DNA from: an uncultured Prevotellaceae bacterium
GTDB taxonomy: Bacteria > Bacteroidota > Bacteroidia > Bacteroidales > Muribaculaceae
Direction: 5' to 3'
DNA length: 37,727 nt
Assembly: GCA_900320245.1 (NCBI GenBank)
Contig: ONRP01000024.1
Span: forward strand, 1-37,727
Shown: one piece after another, positions 31,772 through 37,727 of the stretch
Numbering within the stretch: position 1 is the first letter of the stretch
Layout: each line of letters opens with the position of its first letter
Made by a program: the position numbers and the translations under genes
Notes under the pieces: generated by a model
The model's database searches: none
What the model was told of the DNA's origin: nothing
What the model saw: only the letters and a program-made list of their open reading frames with translations

Positions 31772-31945
31772 AAGGCAAAGTTTTTAAAGTGGTTTTAGGG
31801 GGATTCGCTTGACAGCGCCTCATATCACAATGGATATCAATTATTAAGCCTGCAAAAATTATGCCAAAGTAGAGCAAGGCGGTCATTATTTTTCGCCCCA
31901 GATTAAAGAAGCGCCTGTTGTCATCACAAGAAAAGGAAAACATTG

Positions 31946-31987
31946 AGCAGTAAACGGGACTCGAACTCGTTGCCCACTACTTGGGAT
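31946..31987 (-). other. 3' half of a tRNA-Gly(CCC), diverged (integration-site remnant)
   Basis: On the minus strand the sequence fits tRNA positions 32-73: anticodon loop ATCCCAA (anticodon CCC), variable loop GGGCA, T-arm ACGAG-TTCGAGT-CCCGT with one mismatch, acceptor strand TTACTGC and U73, the discriminator typical of bacterial tRNA-Gly. No D-arm or 5' acceptor strand precedes it, so it is not a working tRNA. It matches 33643-33684 at about 37 of 44 positions including TTGAGC beyond the end. The rest of the gap 31772-32111 shows no gene; a hairpin lies at 32067-32094. Confidence 0.75.
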
Positions 31988-32066
31988 TGTCAACCGTGTA
32001 ACGGCAAGTTGTTGATGTTTAGTTGTTTGTGACTCTCAAATTTTTGTGGTACACGGATTGGCACAC

Positions 32067-32094
32067 GCGGCGGCTATTGTTTGCCGCTGTTTTT
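32067..32094. terminator. Weak hairpin GCGGC ... GCCGC with T tract on the plus side
   Basis: Arms 32067-32071 and 32083-32087, followed by TGTTTTT. It is just past the stop of the minus-strand gene at 32112, but the T tract favours the plus direction, so its client is unclear. Confidence 0.35.
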
Positions 32095-32111
32095 CTTATC
32101 TAATAACAAGA

Positions 32112-32540
32112 CTACATCCTCTTGTGGATGCCGATATCTTTGCTCAAAAACGGAAGCAGGAATAGGTTGGCATAGAAGAACAAAACACCGATTCCCCATA
32201 AAACTGCTACCACCCAATCGCCTGCCGTAAAGTGTTCTTGGATGCGGAATGGCGCGGAAATGCACCAAAGACCGACCAGCGCAGCCGGTATCGCCGCTGC
32301 GATTCTCTCAATTGGGGTTTCATCCCATAACCAGTTGAACGGAATGGAGAGTAGTTGCAAACCGATTTCGGCAAGCCACGCGAACGCAACGGACATGACA
32401 ATAATGAAAATTGCCGTTTTCCAAAATCCGTGGATACTCACGATTCCTTTTGACAAAGCAAAAACGGCCAAGAAAAGGAAAGCAATGGAAATGGCAGACG
32501 CATAAACACACGAGCCTAAAGTTCTCAATAATTTACTCAT
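32112..32540 (-). CDS. Small multi-pass membrane protein of unknown function
   Basis: 142 residues, not recognised. Four membrane segments are visible: about 12-32, 40-68, 83-98 and 105-130. No charged motif inside the membrane stands out. It begins 4 bases after the stop of the S24-like fragment on the same strand, and lies between the two tRNA-Gly remnants, so it is probably cargo of an integrated element. Confidence 0.55.
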   Translation of the reverse strand: MSKLLRTLGSCVYASAISIAFLFLAVFALSKGIVSIHGFWKTAIFIIVMSVAFAWLAEIGLQLLSIPFNWLWDETPIERIAAAIPAALVGLWCISAPFRIQEHFTAGDWVVAVLWGIGVLFFYANLFLLPFLSKDIGIHKRM

Positions 32541-32544
32541 AATA

Positions 32545-32823
32545 TTATAATCTTAAAAGTCCTACTACATGGTTGTACGAATAGATTTCATTTTTGGGGA
32601 TGACGAACGGGGGATAGTCCTCGTTGAGTGACACACTGCGCACCCCATTCTCGTCATCGTAGATTTTCTTTATAACAACCCCTTGACTGTTGTCCAAGAC
32701 GTGGATGCGCCCCCATTGCAGGAATGTCGCCTCGTTGACACGCAAACATGCGACCTCATCTCCAGGATGGAGATACAACTGCACGGAGTCACCGGTTACT
32801 GTGGTCGGGAGCCTCGTTGTCAA
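32545..32823 (-). pseudogene. LexA/CI-type S24 peptidase domain without its DNA-binding part
   Basis: 92 codons that match only the C-terminal half of a phage repressor or LexA-like protein: TGDSVQLYLHPGDEVACLRV, LQWGRIHVLDNSQGVVIKKI and YPPFVIPKNEIYSYNHVVGL. The Ser-Lys pair of the self-cleavage site is kept (S13 and K52, spacing as in LexA). There is no helix-turn-helix: the frame is closed by a stop codon directly before the TTG at 32823, and no ATG is suitably placed. It is best read as a remnant of a prophage repressor; a functional lone S24 domain cannot be excluded. Confidence 0.6.
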
Positions 32824-32920
32824 TCATCTTAAAAGTTTAAATTTTACAAACGCAATATGTTGTAAAATTGTTAAATCAAAAATCAGCAATGTCAATCATT
32901 ATTATTGACATTGTAATCTA

Positions 32921-33460
32921 TTAATAATAACACCTTCTGCAATTAGTTCGGCCCATATCTTCTGCCTCTTCTCTTGTTATGGCATCCGCTTCACTATTGC
33001 AGTTCTGCATCCCTGGACAGTCCAAAGTAGAATGAAATCTCCTAGAGTTTCCGCTGGTGCAGATCCAGACAGTGTCGTCCCATTCAACATCTTCGATTGC
33101 TTGCTTATCCAAGTGGTTGTCACTCCAGGGGTGAGAACTGGACATGGCCGACTCAGGGCTGACAAAGGCATGAGTTGTCGGCTCGTCTTTTTTGTTTTGA
33201 CTGCAAAAACCGAAAATCAAACCGGCAGCTGTAGGTACAGCAAGTATCACGGTATGGACAAGGCAACCCTCTCTTAGTTCGCGCCCAAACTTGTCCCGTT
33301 TGAACATCATCCCGATTAAGGCTATAATCGCTCCAACCATCATCAGGGCAATCAGATATGCTATACCCTGACCAAACCACAGAAAGAAGTCGCTTAGGCT
33401 ATTCCAATCACATGAAAGCCAATCCTGGAAATTATTTGTTATGTCCAGAAGGATTGTCAC
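32921..33460 (-). CDS. Membrane-anchored protein with a C-terminal Cys/His motif
   Basis: 179 residues with a GTG start at 33460; the first internal ATG (residue 41) would cut into the first membrane helix. Membrane segments at about 25-52 and 68-87. A linker (88-128) leads to the motif VWIC (131-134), FH (142-143), C148, GMQNC (150-154), then CRRC (174-177). This is the same order and spacing as in the 81-residue exported protein at 31526. With two helices the motif may face either side. No function is known; it may be cargo of the tRNA-Gly-associated island. Confidence 0.55.
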   Translation of the reverse strand: MTILLDITNNFQDWLSCDWNSLSDFFLWFGQGIAYLIALMMVGAIIALIGMMFKRDKFGRELREGCLVHTVILAVPTAAGLIFGFCSQNKKDEPTTHAFVSPESAMSSSHPWSDNHLDKQAIEDVEWDDTVWICTSGNSRRFHSTLDCPGMQNCNSEADAITREEAEDMGRTNCRRCYY

Positions 33461-33642
33461 TTTTACAACCTTATCAATACGATAGTGTGGTCACGGGTTG
33501 CCCGGCACGGCAGTCACATAATTTGATACAAACATTGCGTTGATTTGTGCCGTTTTTACCTGTTTTTTAGAACCGTTTATCAGGTTTTTTCCACACATTA
33601 AGACCATCAAACAAATTGTTTATCAAGTCCTTATGTTCTTTG

Positions 33643-33684
33643 AGCGGTAAACGGGACTCGAACCCGCGGCCCTCAGCTTGGGAA
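33643..33684 (-). other. 3' half of a tRNA-Gly(CCC): likely attachment-site end of an integrated element
   Basis: Minus strand fits tRNA positions 32-73: loop TTCCCAA (anticodon CCC), 3' anticodon strand GCTGA, 5-base variable loop, T-arm GCGGG-TTCGAGT-CCCGT fully paired, acceptor strand TTACCGC and U73. The 5' half is missing, since the bases before the loop cannot pair with GCTGA. Integrases commonly use exactly this anticodon-loop-to-3'-end part. The remaining gap 33461-33826 holds no gene that I can support; it has a short repeat at 33738-33768. Confidence 0.8.
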
Positions 33685-33737
33685 GAAACATAATCGAGCC
33701 AACAACCACCTGATTAATAATAAGTTAATTATTCACT

Positions 33738-33768
33738 ATAGGCATGTGCAAGCCACGTGCAAGCCTAT
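33738..33768. repeat. ATAGGC ... GCCTAT inverted repeat enclosing two GTGCAAGCC copies
   Basis: Inverted arms at 33738-33743 and 33763-33768, direct repeats at 33746-33754 and 33757-33765 (11-bp step). It lies between the tRNA remnant and the repressor stop. It might be a terminator of the repressor gene or a recombinase/excisionase arm site. Confidence 0.5.
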
Positions 33769-33826
33769 TTGTCGCTTTTTAAAAATCCTCAAAATAATAC
33801 GCTGAAAAACATTTTTTGATTTTTGG

Positions 33827-34195
33827 TCAATTTGTCGCATCCAAGAATTTTTCTTGGTAGCGGGACAACTGACTTTCGAGCTCACTTATTCGCTCGTCTC
33901 GCCTGTCGAGCATGTCCAACAGCCGCTTGATCATGGCCTGCAGTTCGTCAATGCGGTTCTCGAGCAACTGACGTGCATCCTTTGCGGCCTGTTCATCTGA
34001 ATCGGGAAGGTAGAATGAATCAAGGTCTTTGATGTTCAAGGCCTCTTTCAGCCGCACGAGAAACGCGGCCGGTGCATCCACTCGCCCATTCTCTATCTGC
34101 GAGATGAATCCCTGGGGGTACTTCGTGAGTTCGGCGAGCTTCACCTGCGTCACTTTGTACTCCTTTCTAATCCTTAGTAAATCAATCCTTTTCAT
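33827..34195 (-). CDS. XRE-family HTH repressor with a C-terminal coiled coil
   Basis: 122 residues. Helix-turn-helix at about 5-55: LLRIRKEYKVTQVKLAELTK, YPQGFISQIENGRVDAP and FLVRLKEALNI. Residues 68-118 are a coiled coil (ARQLLENRIDELQAMIKRLL and the following heptads), likely for dimerisation. There is no S24 domain, so it is not a RecA-cleaved repressor. It is divergent from the Cro-like gene across a 240-bp AT-rich region, like a phage lysogeny switch. A perfect -33/-7 promoter is at 34336-34366. Confidence 0.85.
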   Translation of the reverse strand: MKRIDLLRIRKEYKVTQVKLAELTKYPQGFISQIENGRVDAPAAFLVRLKEALNIKDLDSFYLPDSDEQAAKDARQLLENRIDELQAMIKRLLDMLDRRDERISELESQLSRYQEKFLDATN

Positions 34196-34244
34196 ATAGC
34201 GTATAACCTTTGTTGATAATCTATAAAAAATATTTAATAATTTA

Positions 34245-34278
34245 TTTGCGAATATTCAAATATTATTTGTTACCTTTG
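34245..34278 (+). promoter_or_regulatory. Possible rightward promoter facing the repressor promoter
   Basis: TTTG (34245-34248), 22-base spacer, TACCTTTG (34271-34278). It would transcribe toward the Cro-like gene, about 150 bases away, through the repressor promoter, so the two would interfere. Confidence 0.45.
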
Positions 34279-34335
34279 CAGACATTCAACTCTTTGAATT
34301 GTCGCATATACAGCACTTGTTTGGCTATCCGACTG

Positions 34336-34366
34336 CAAAGATAATATAAAAAATAGTTATAGCAAA
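34336..34366 (-). promoter_or_regulatory. Promoter of the XRE repressor
   Basis: On the minus strand TTTG (34366-34363), a 19-base spacer and TATCTTTG (34343-34336). This is the best consensus promoter in the window. The leader to the start codon is about 130 bases. Confidence 0.7.
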
Positions 34367-34372
34367 TATATT

Positions 34373-34401
34373 AACGATTATTTTTTGATAATAAACGATT
34401 A
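34373..34401. promoter_or_regulatory. Candidate phage operators: two AACGATTA sites, 21 bp apart
   Basis: AACGATTA at 34373-34380 and 34394-34401. The second is part of an imperfect palindrome running from TGATAATAAACG to AATAATCA (34387-34409). They lie just upstream of the repressor -33 element and 35 bases before the Cro-like start codon. Confidence 0.4.
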
Positions 34402-34435
34402 ATAATCATCTATTAACTTCAAAAATTTTAGTAAC

Positions 34436-34666
34436 ATGGTGACTGACAAGAATTTATCATTAGTTGACTACTACAAGTCATTGAGAGAGCAACCGCTGCC
34501 ATCGGCAGAGTTCATCAAGAAGCTCAAAGAGATCACCCACCGCAGCGAGATGTCGGTGAGGAACTGGGTCGTGGGCAGGAACCGGCCCGACATCAACACC
34601 CAGATCCTCATCGCTGAACACATGGGCTGCGACGTTGAAACATTGTTTCCCCCTATAAATATATAA
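34436..34666 (+). CDS. Small Cro-like HTH protein
   Basis: 76 residues. The central and C-terminal part fits a helix-turn-helix: AEFIKKLKEITHRSEMSVRN, WVVGRNRPDINTQILIAEHM and GCDVETLFP. First gene of the rightward operon and divergent from the XRE repressor, as Cro is to CI. It likely binds the same intergenic operators. The DNA-binding role is inferred from fold and place; the start at 34436 is the first ATG after the AT-rich region. Confidence 0.7.
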   Translation: MVTDKNLSLVDYYKSLREQPLPSAEFIKKLKEITHRSEMSVRNWVVGRNRPDINTQILIAEHMGCDVETLFPPINI

Positions 34667-34672
34667 TGTGTC

Positions 34673-34870
34673 ATGGTCAACGTAGAACCTAATGTGAAAC
34701 TCGGCGGCAGATACTCCGTCGAGGAGACCGCTACCCTACTGGGCGTGCATCGCAACAGCATTTTAAGGTACACGAACCAGGGGAAGCTGCGCTTCGGTGT
34801 AAGAAAGGGAAACTCCAGGAGGTTCTATACCGGCGCAGAGATTCTCAGGTTCTGGAGAGCCGCATACTAG
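34673..34870 (+). CDS. Excisionase/MerR-type helix-turn-helix protein
   Basis: 65 residues, a single winged-helix domain: GRYSVEETATLLGVHRNSIL, RYTNQGKLRFGVRKGNSRRF and YTGAEILRFWRAAY. This is the HTH_17/Xis-like type, often an excisionase or small regulator of mobile elements. It starts 6 bases after the Cro-like stop and ends 3 bases before the replication gene, so it is within one operon. Confidence 0.8.
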   Translation: MVNVEPNVKLGGRYSVEETATLLGVHRNSILRYTNQGKLRFGVRKGNSRRFYTGAEILRFWRAAY

Positions 34871-34873
34871 AAT

Positions 34874-35746
34874 ATGGGTGGATGGATTGCAATATACCGC
34901 GCCATCTGGGGCCATTGGATTTGGGAAACCACCCCGCACAGGTTCAAGAGATGGGTTGATCTGCTTATGCTCGCAGCATGGGAGAATAAGCAGGTTGGAT
35001 TCGGCAGCGCCATCGTCAACCTCAAACGCGGGCAGTATGTCACCAGCATCAGGAGGCTGATGAGACGATGGGGAGCCAACAATACGACCGTCACCGAAAC
35101 TCTGGATCTTTTCGTGCTGAACGGCATGATCACTGTGGATAGTGACAAGACCAAGACCATCATCACCATCGTCAACTATGACAAGTATCAAAAAGCAAGG
35201 AAAATTGCCGAGATATTGAACAGTTTAGACTTTGACAAGTTAGGTGATTTGGAGACAATCAAGAGCAAGATTTTGTCTGCTCTTGACGTAGAGAACGAAC
35301 ACTTATCGGTACAGAAACCGATACCCAATAAACAAGTAAAAAATAATAATATAATAAACAACACAACTTCTTTATCATCTTTGCGCGAGAGCAATTTGAA
35401 GTTTTCTGAAGAATTTAAGATCAATGATTTTGAGATTGAAGAAGCGATGAGAATCTTAAAGTGTGAGAAGGAACAAATCCTGAAGATGCTGGATCTTTTC
35501 GTTGACGAGGTGAATGTGAAACTTGAATCTCATGACAGTCCTGGAAAATTCAGAAGGCACTTCATCAATTGGGCAAGAATTCATTTAAGAGTAAACAAAA
35601 AAGATGGAAACGGAAGAAAACAAGAACCAAGGAATCAACCCGAAGATCAATTCAAAAGACGTCGAGGCACTGATGTCGGCGATCATAAAGCGTCAGATTA
35701 CGGTGGACCGTTTTCGGTTCGACCTGACCCCACAGAAGGCGTTTGA
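34874..35746 (+). CDS. Phage-type replication initiation (DnaD-like) protein
   Basis: 290 residues. N-terminal winged-helix type region (1-100): IAIYRAIWGHWIWETTPHRF, LKRGQYVTSIRRLMRRWGAN and TVTETLDLFVLNGMI. A linker rich in Asn/Ser (140-170) leads to a helical domain (about 172-240) with FRRHFINWARIHLR. The C-terminus is basic (KRRRGTDVGDHKASDYGGPF). The order, with a DnaC-like ATPase next, matches replisome organisers of Bacteroides phages and integrative elements. The last 143 bases overlap the next gene in another frame. Confidence 0.75.
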   Translation: MGGWIAIYRAIWGHWIWETTPHRFKRWVDLLMLAAWENKQVGFGSAIVNLKRGQYVTSIRRLMRRWGANNTTVTETLDLFVLNGMITVDSDKTKTIITIVNYDKYQKARKIAEILNSLDFDKLGDLETIKSKILSALDVENEHLSVQKPIPNKQVKNNNIINNTTSLSSLRESNLKFSEEFKINDFEIEEAMRILKCEKEQILKMLDLFVDEVNVKLESHDSPGKFRRHFINWARIHLRVNKKDGNGRKQEPRNQPEDQFKRRRGTDVGDHKASDYGGPFSVRPDPTEGV

Positions 35747-36308
35747 CCTGCTTGCCGCATGTTACAGGATTACTGTGGAGAGCAGAAGACGCACTTTCCG
35801 CAACGACGCCAATGTAACTGAGGCTATCAAAGAATTTGCCGAATACATCACTGAGCCTACACCAAAGTTCGGGGTTATGCTGTGCGGCACATGTGGCAAT
35901 GGCAAATCCACGCTGTTGTATGCTTTCCAGAAAGCGTTGAACTACCTCAATGCTAGAGGACACTTCTCATTTCTGAGCGAGGCTTTCAAAGTCGGCATTG
36001 AGATTGTTGATGCGATGGAAATTTCAATCATGTCGAATGACTACAACAAGATCCGCAATCTGCGCTCCCGCTCAATGCTCGCTATCGACGACCTGGGCAA
36101 GGAACCAGCCGAGGTGTTGAGTTTCGGTAATGTGCTCAGTCCAGTGGTTGACCTGCTGGAGTACCGCTACCAGCACCAACTTTTCACGGCCATCACAACA
36201 AACCTTGTACCGAAGGAGCTGCAGGACAAGTACGGCGTGCGTATTGCCGACCGATTCAACGAAATGCTGCACCCTATCGTCTTTCAAGATGTCAGTTACC
36301 GACAGTAA
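35604..36308 (+). CDS. DnaC/IstB-like ATPase, helicase loader
   Basis: 234 residues. AAA+ ATPase: Walker A CGTCGNGKSTLL (94-105), Walker B MLAIDDLG (158-165), sensor region FTAITTNL, and an Arg in GVRIADRFNEML. It would load the replicative helicase at the element's origin, together with the DnaD-like protein just upstream. The ATG at 35604 lies inside the previous gene; a later ATG at 35673 (codon 24) would shorten the overlap to 74 bases. Both starts leave the ATPase whole. Confidence 0.85.
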   Translation: METEENKNQGINPKINSKDVEALMSAIIKRQITVDRFRFDLTPQKAFDLLAACYRITVESRRRTFRNDANVTEAIKEFAEYITEPTPKFGVMLCGTCGNGKSTLLYAFQKALNYLNARGHFSFLSEAFKVGIEIVDAMEISIMSNDYNKIRNLRSRSMLAIDDLGKEPAEVLSFGNVLSPVVDLLEYRYQHQLFTAITTNLVPKELQDKYGVRIADRFNEMLHPIVFQDVSYRQ

Positions 36309-36320
36309 TTTTGTTTCACC

Positions 36321-36842
36321 ATGTGTGAAAACAAACCGACTAACGACAATAACACCGAAGAGAGGCTTATCATCTACCTTGCACTGGAGCCATATCTGGC
36401 TCAGTGGCTGATGACTCGCCACGAAGGCAACCCGGTTGAGTTCCCGAGGAATTCAGCCGAGAACGACATACTGGAGATATACCTGAGCAAACCGCCCATC
36501 TTTGCCTCGAACAACCATCCAGGAGAAAACAGGGTACCCATACTTGTGCCTTGTTTCAAACATAAAAATATCAGGTACAACACCTACTTGAGCGCAGCAT
36601 CAAGGAGAGTGTTGGCTCTATGCATTCGCAAGCGCTTCTCGATCGAGTTGTGGAACGACCTGTTCAAATTCGGCAATATCGGAAAACGCAAGCAGGACAT
36701 CATTTGGGCTTGGATGGAAACCCATGGCATCGAAATGAACGATACCAACTGGAACACCATCGCCAAAATCTACATGCGCAAGAGAAATGTCTATCGACAA
36801 ACACTCAGGCGCCAACGGCAAAAGGAAGTTAAACAAGAATAA
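36321..36842 (+). CDS. Basic protein of unknown function in the replication operon
   Basis: 173 residues, not recognised. It starts MCENKPTNDNNTEERLIIYL. The central part has RVPILVPCFKHKNIRYNTYL, then LSAASRRVLALCIRKRFSIE; the C-terminus is strongly basic (YMRKRNVYRQTLRRQRQKEV). The positive C-terminus and the place after the helicase loader suggest nucleic-acid binding. It begins 12 bases after the loader stop. No catalytic motif is seen. Confidence 0.65.
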   Translation: MCENKPTNDNNTEERLIIYLALEPYLAQWLMTRHEGNPVEFPRNSAENDILEIYLSKPPIFASNNHPGENRVPILVPCFKHKNIRYNTYLSAASRRVLALCIRKRFSIELWNDLFKFGNIGKRKQDIIWAWMETHGIEMNDTNWNTIAKIYMRKRNVYRQTLRRQRQKEVKQE

Positions 36843-36886
36843 CAAAGGTTAAAAAGCCGACGACATAGTACCCTCAAAAAAATCAA

Positions 36887-36943
36887 ATGTTGCACACTTT
36901 GCGAAATGTTGCACAGATTGCAAATTGTTGCACACTTGCAAAA
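36887..36943. repeat. Three tandem 19-bp iterons
   Basis: Adjacent repeats at 36887-36905, 36906-36924 and 36925-36943, consensus (A/T)TGTTGCACA followed by TTGC-A-rich bases; TGTTGCACA is unchanged in all three. The step of 19 bases is not a multiple of 3, so it is not coding. It lies 44 bases after a likely replication operon gene and 12 bases before the next start codon. Iterons are typical of replication origins bound by an initiator; an operator for the next gene is the alternative. Confidence 0.8.
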
Positions 36944-36955
36944 AAAAACAAACAA

Positions 36956-37390
36956 ATGAAATCAACCCAATCACTTCCAGGAATCAGGTTCCTCGGCTAC
37001 GTTCCAGCCGAGAGACTGCAACGTGAAATCATGTACAAATACCTTGCAGGGGTACCAGTCGGCATCTTCACGGATGTCACGCCCATCAACTTCGTCGGGG
37101 TGCCAACCTGTGAGGCAGTATCATCTTACAACAACAACGGAAGGATCGAGCAAGCGACACTACGTTTCAAGACGCTTGACGAGTTGCCGACAAATAGTCA
37201 CATCGCTTTTGTCATCACTGACTGCAACGGACAGTCCTACGTTATTGGGCAGCACGAGAAACCGCGCCCCATCATCAAAACCTCGAGCGCCACAGGAACG
37301 CCCAGCGGCGATCCTGCGGTATGCTCGGTGGAGGTGACGCTTTATGCACAGAAATCACTGATACCTTGCAACATGGTCAATAATAAGTAA
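36956..37390 (+). CDS. Protein of unknown function, phage/element type
   Basis: 144 residues from the ATG at 36956; an in-frame start at 36887 lies at the first base of the iterons and is rejected. No signal peptide. The sequence is beta-rich: FLGYVPAERLQREIMYKYLA, VGIFTDVTPINFVGVPTCEA, ATLRFKTLDELPTN, AFVITDCNGQSYVIG and PSGDPAVCSVEVTLYAQ. It reads like a compact beta-barrel of the kind found in virion parts, but I cannot name the family. It has the iterons in front and a strong terminator behind, so it is probably transcribed alone or as the last gene of the early operon. Confidence 0.65.
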   Translation: MKSTQSLPGIRFLGYVPAERLQREIMYKYLAGVPVGIFTDVTPINFVGVPTCEAVSSYNNNGRIEQATLRFKTLDELPTNSHIAFVITDCNGQSYVIGQHEKPRPIIKTSSATGTPSGDPAVCSVEVTLYAQKSLIPCNMVNNK

Positions 37391-37419
37391 AGATTCATTA
37401 GCGTATATACTTTGTTGAG

Positions 37420-37452
37420 CGGCTGGCGTTGGGAAACGCTGGCCGTTTTTTT
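37420..37452 (+). terminator. Strong Rho-independent terminator
   Basis: CGGCTGGCGT (37420-37429) pairs with ACGCTGGCCG (37436-37445) with two wobbles, followed by seven T. It starts 30 bases after the stop codon of the last gene. Confidence 0.85.
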
Positions 37453-37727
37453 CAGCTCTTGACACCTGCGCCGTCTTGGGTGCAACCGCTTGCAGGAAGA
37501 ATCTGCCATGTTGCCCCTGAAAAACAAGCCAAACATCCTTGAACTTGCCTGACGTCGCTTTCAACGCCTTTTCCCGCTGCAAAGTTATTGCGGCTCACGC
37601 ACACGCAAGGCCAAGACGAGTTGCCTTCGGAAATTCTCCAGCCCTTCCAGGGTAGTAATTCCCGGGCAAGCCTTGCTTTCAGTGCGCTCCAGCCGCACTT
37701 TGCAGGCATCGTAAAAAGGCGAAGCGA
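37453..37727. other. Right-end region without a supported gene; possible leftward transcript
   Basis: Minus-strand frames are open (up to 85 codons, 37452-37709) but low in gene-like character. On the minus strand TTG (37608-37606), an 18-base spacer and TAACTTTG (37587-37580) form a good promoter that would make a leftward RNA of about 150 bases ending near the hairpin at 37420-37445. I recall near-identical short hypothetical proteins from this kind of DNA in other Bacteroidales, which would fit a conserved non-coding element; this is memory, not a search. Confidence 0.4.

Noticed and set aside
31656-31943. 95-codon minus-strand frame
   Set aside because: It overlaps the start of the exported protein in another frame and has no recognisable feature or promoter.
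31946-33684. Two tRNA genes
   Set aside because: Neither segment has a D-arm, 5' acceptor strand or a pairing 5' anticodon strand; both are 3' halves only.
36887-36955. 23-codon extension of the last gene
   Set aside because: It would translate the 19-bp iterons, whose period is not a multiple of three.

Overview
The window is chromosomal DNA of a Bacteroidota member, most likely order Bacteroidales (a Muribaculaceae- or Prevotellaceae-like gut bacterium; the family is inference). The signs are many upstream boxes of the Bacteroidota type TAnnTTTG, few Shine-Dalgarno sequences, a type IX secretion plug-domain protein (DUF5103 type), a fused FeoA-FeoB iron transporter, an M64 peptidase, a galactanase with dockerin-like repeats, and carboxynorspermidine decarboxylase.

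Layout. 1-5005 (mostly minus): start of a subtilisin-like protease, a GH53 galactanase whose frame is broken near 1139, DNA polymerase III delta (holA), and a secreted M64 peptidase. 5074-13101 (plus): a stand-alone HsdR-N nuclease-like protein, four consecutive secreted proteins of unknown role (the last with a YARHG domain), a UvrD/PcrA helicase and nspC. 13171-18416 (minus): a T9SS plug-domain protein, a Na+/Ca2+ exchanger and alaS, with a MerR regulator divergent from alaS. 19064-22021 (minus): a FadL-like outer-membrane protein and a Trp/Tyr- and Gly/Ser-rich secreted protein. 22324-26014 (plus): a TrmN6-like tRNA methyltransferase, feoAB and a 55-residue Cys-rich FeoB-associated protein. 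26214-29596 (minus): ADP-ribosylglycohydrolase, SpoU-type RNA methyltransferase and radA in one apparent operon, plus a 102-residue unknown protein with an unusually strong Shine-Dalgarno. 29975-31387 (plus): a HAD hydrolase and a DUF2238/YjdF membrane protein.

From about 31.5 kb the window becomes accessory and more AT-rich. Two diverged copies of the 3' half of a tRNA-Gly(CCC), both pointing left, lie at 31946-31987 and 33643-33684. They look like successive integration junctions. To the right of the second copy is the early region of a prophage or related integrative element: an XRE repressor divergent from a Cro-like protein, an excisionase-like HTH protein, a replication-initiation-type protein, an overlapping DnaC-like helicase loader, a basic unknown protein, three tandem 19-bp iterons, and a last gene closed by a strong terminator. 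No integrase is in the window; the model places it, with an intact tRNA-Gly, to the right of the window.

The least explained parts are the tandem secreted cluster at 5.6-9.5 kb (two genes share a nearly copied 5' end), two Cys/His-motif envelope proteins around the tRNA fragments, the iteron block, and several palindromic elements in intergenic DNA. All calls come from reading the sequence; no database search was run.
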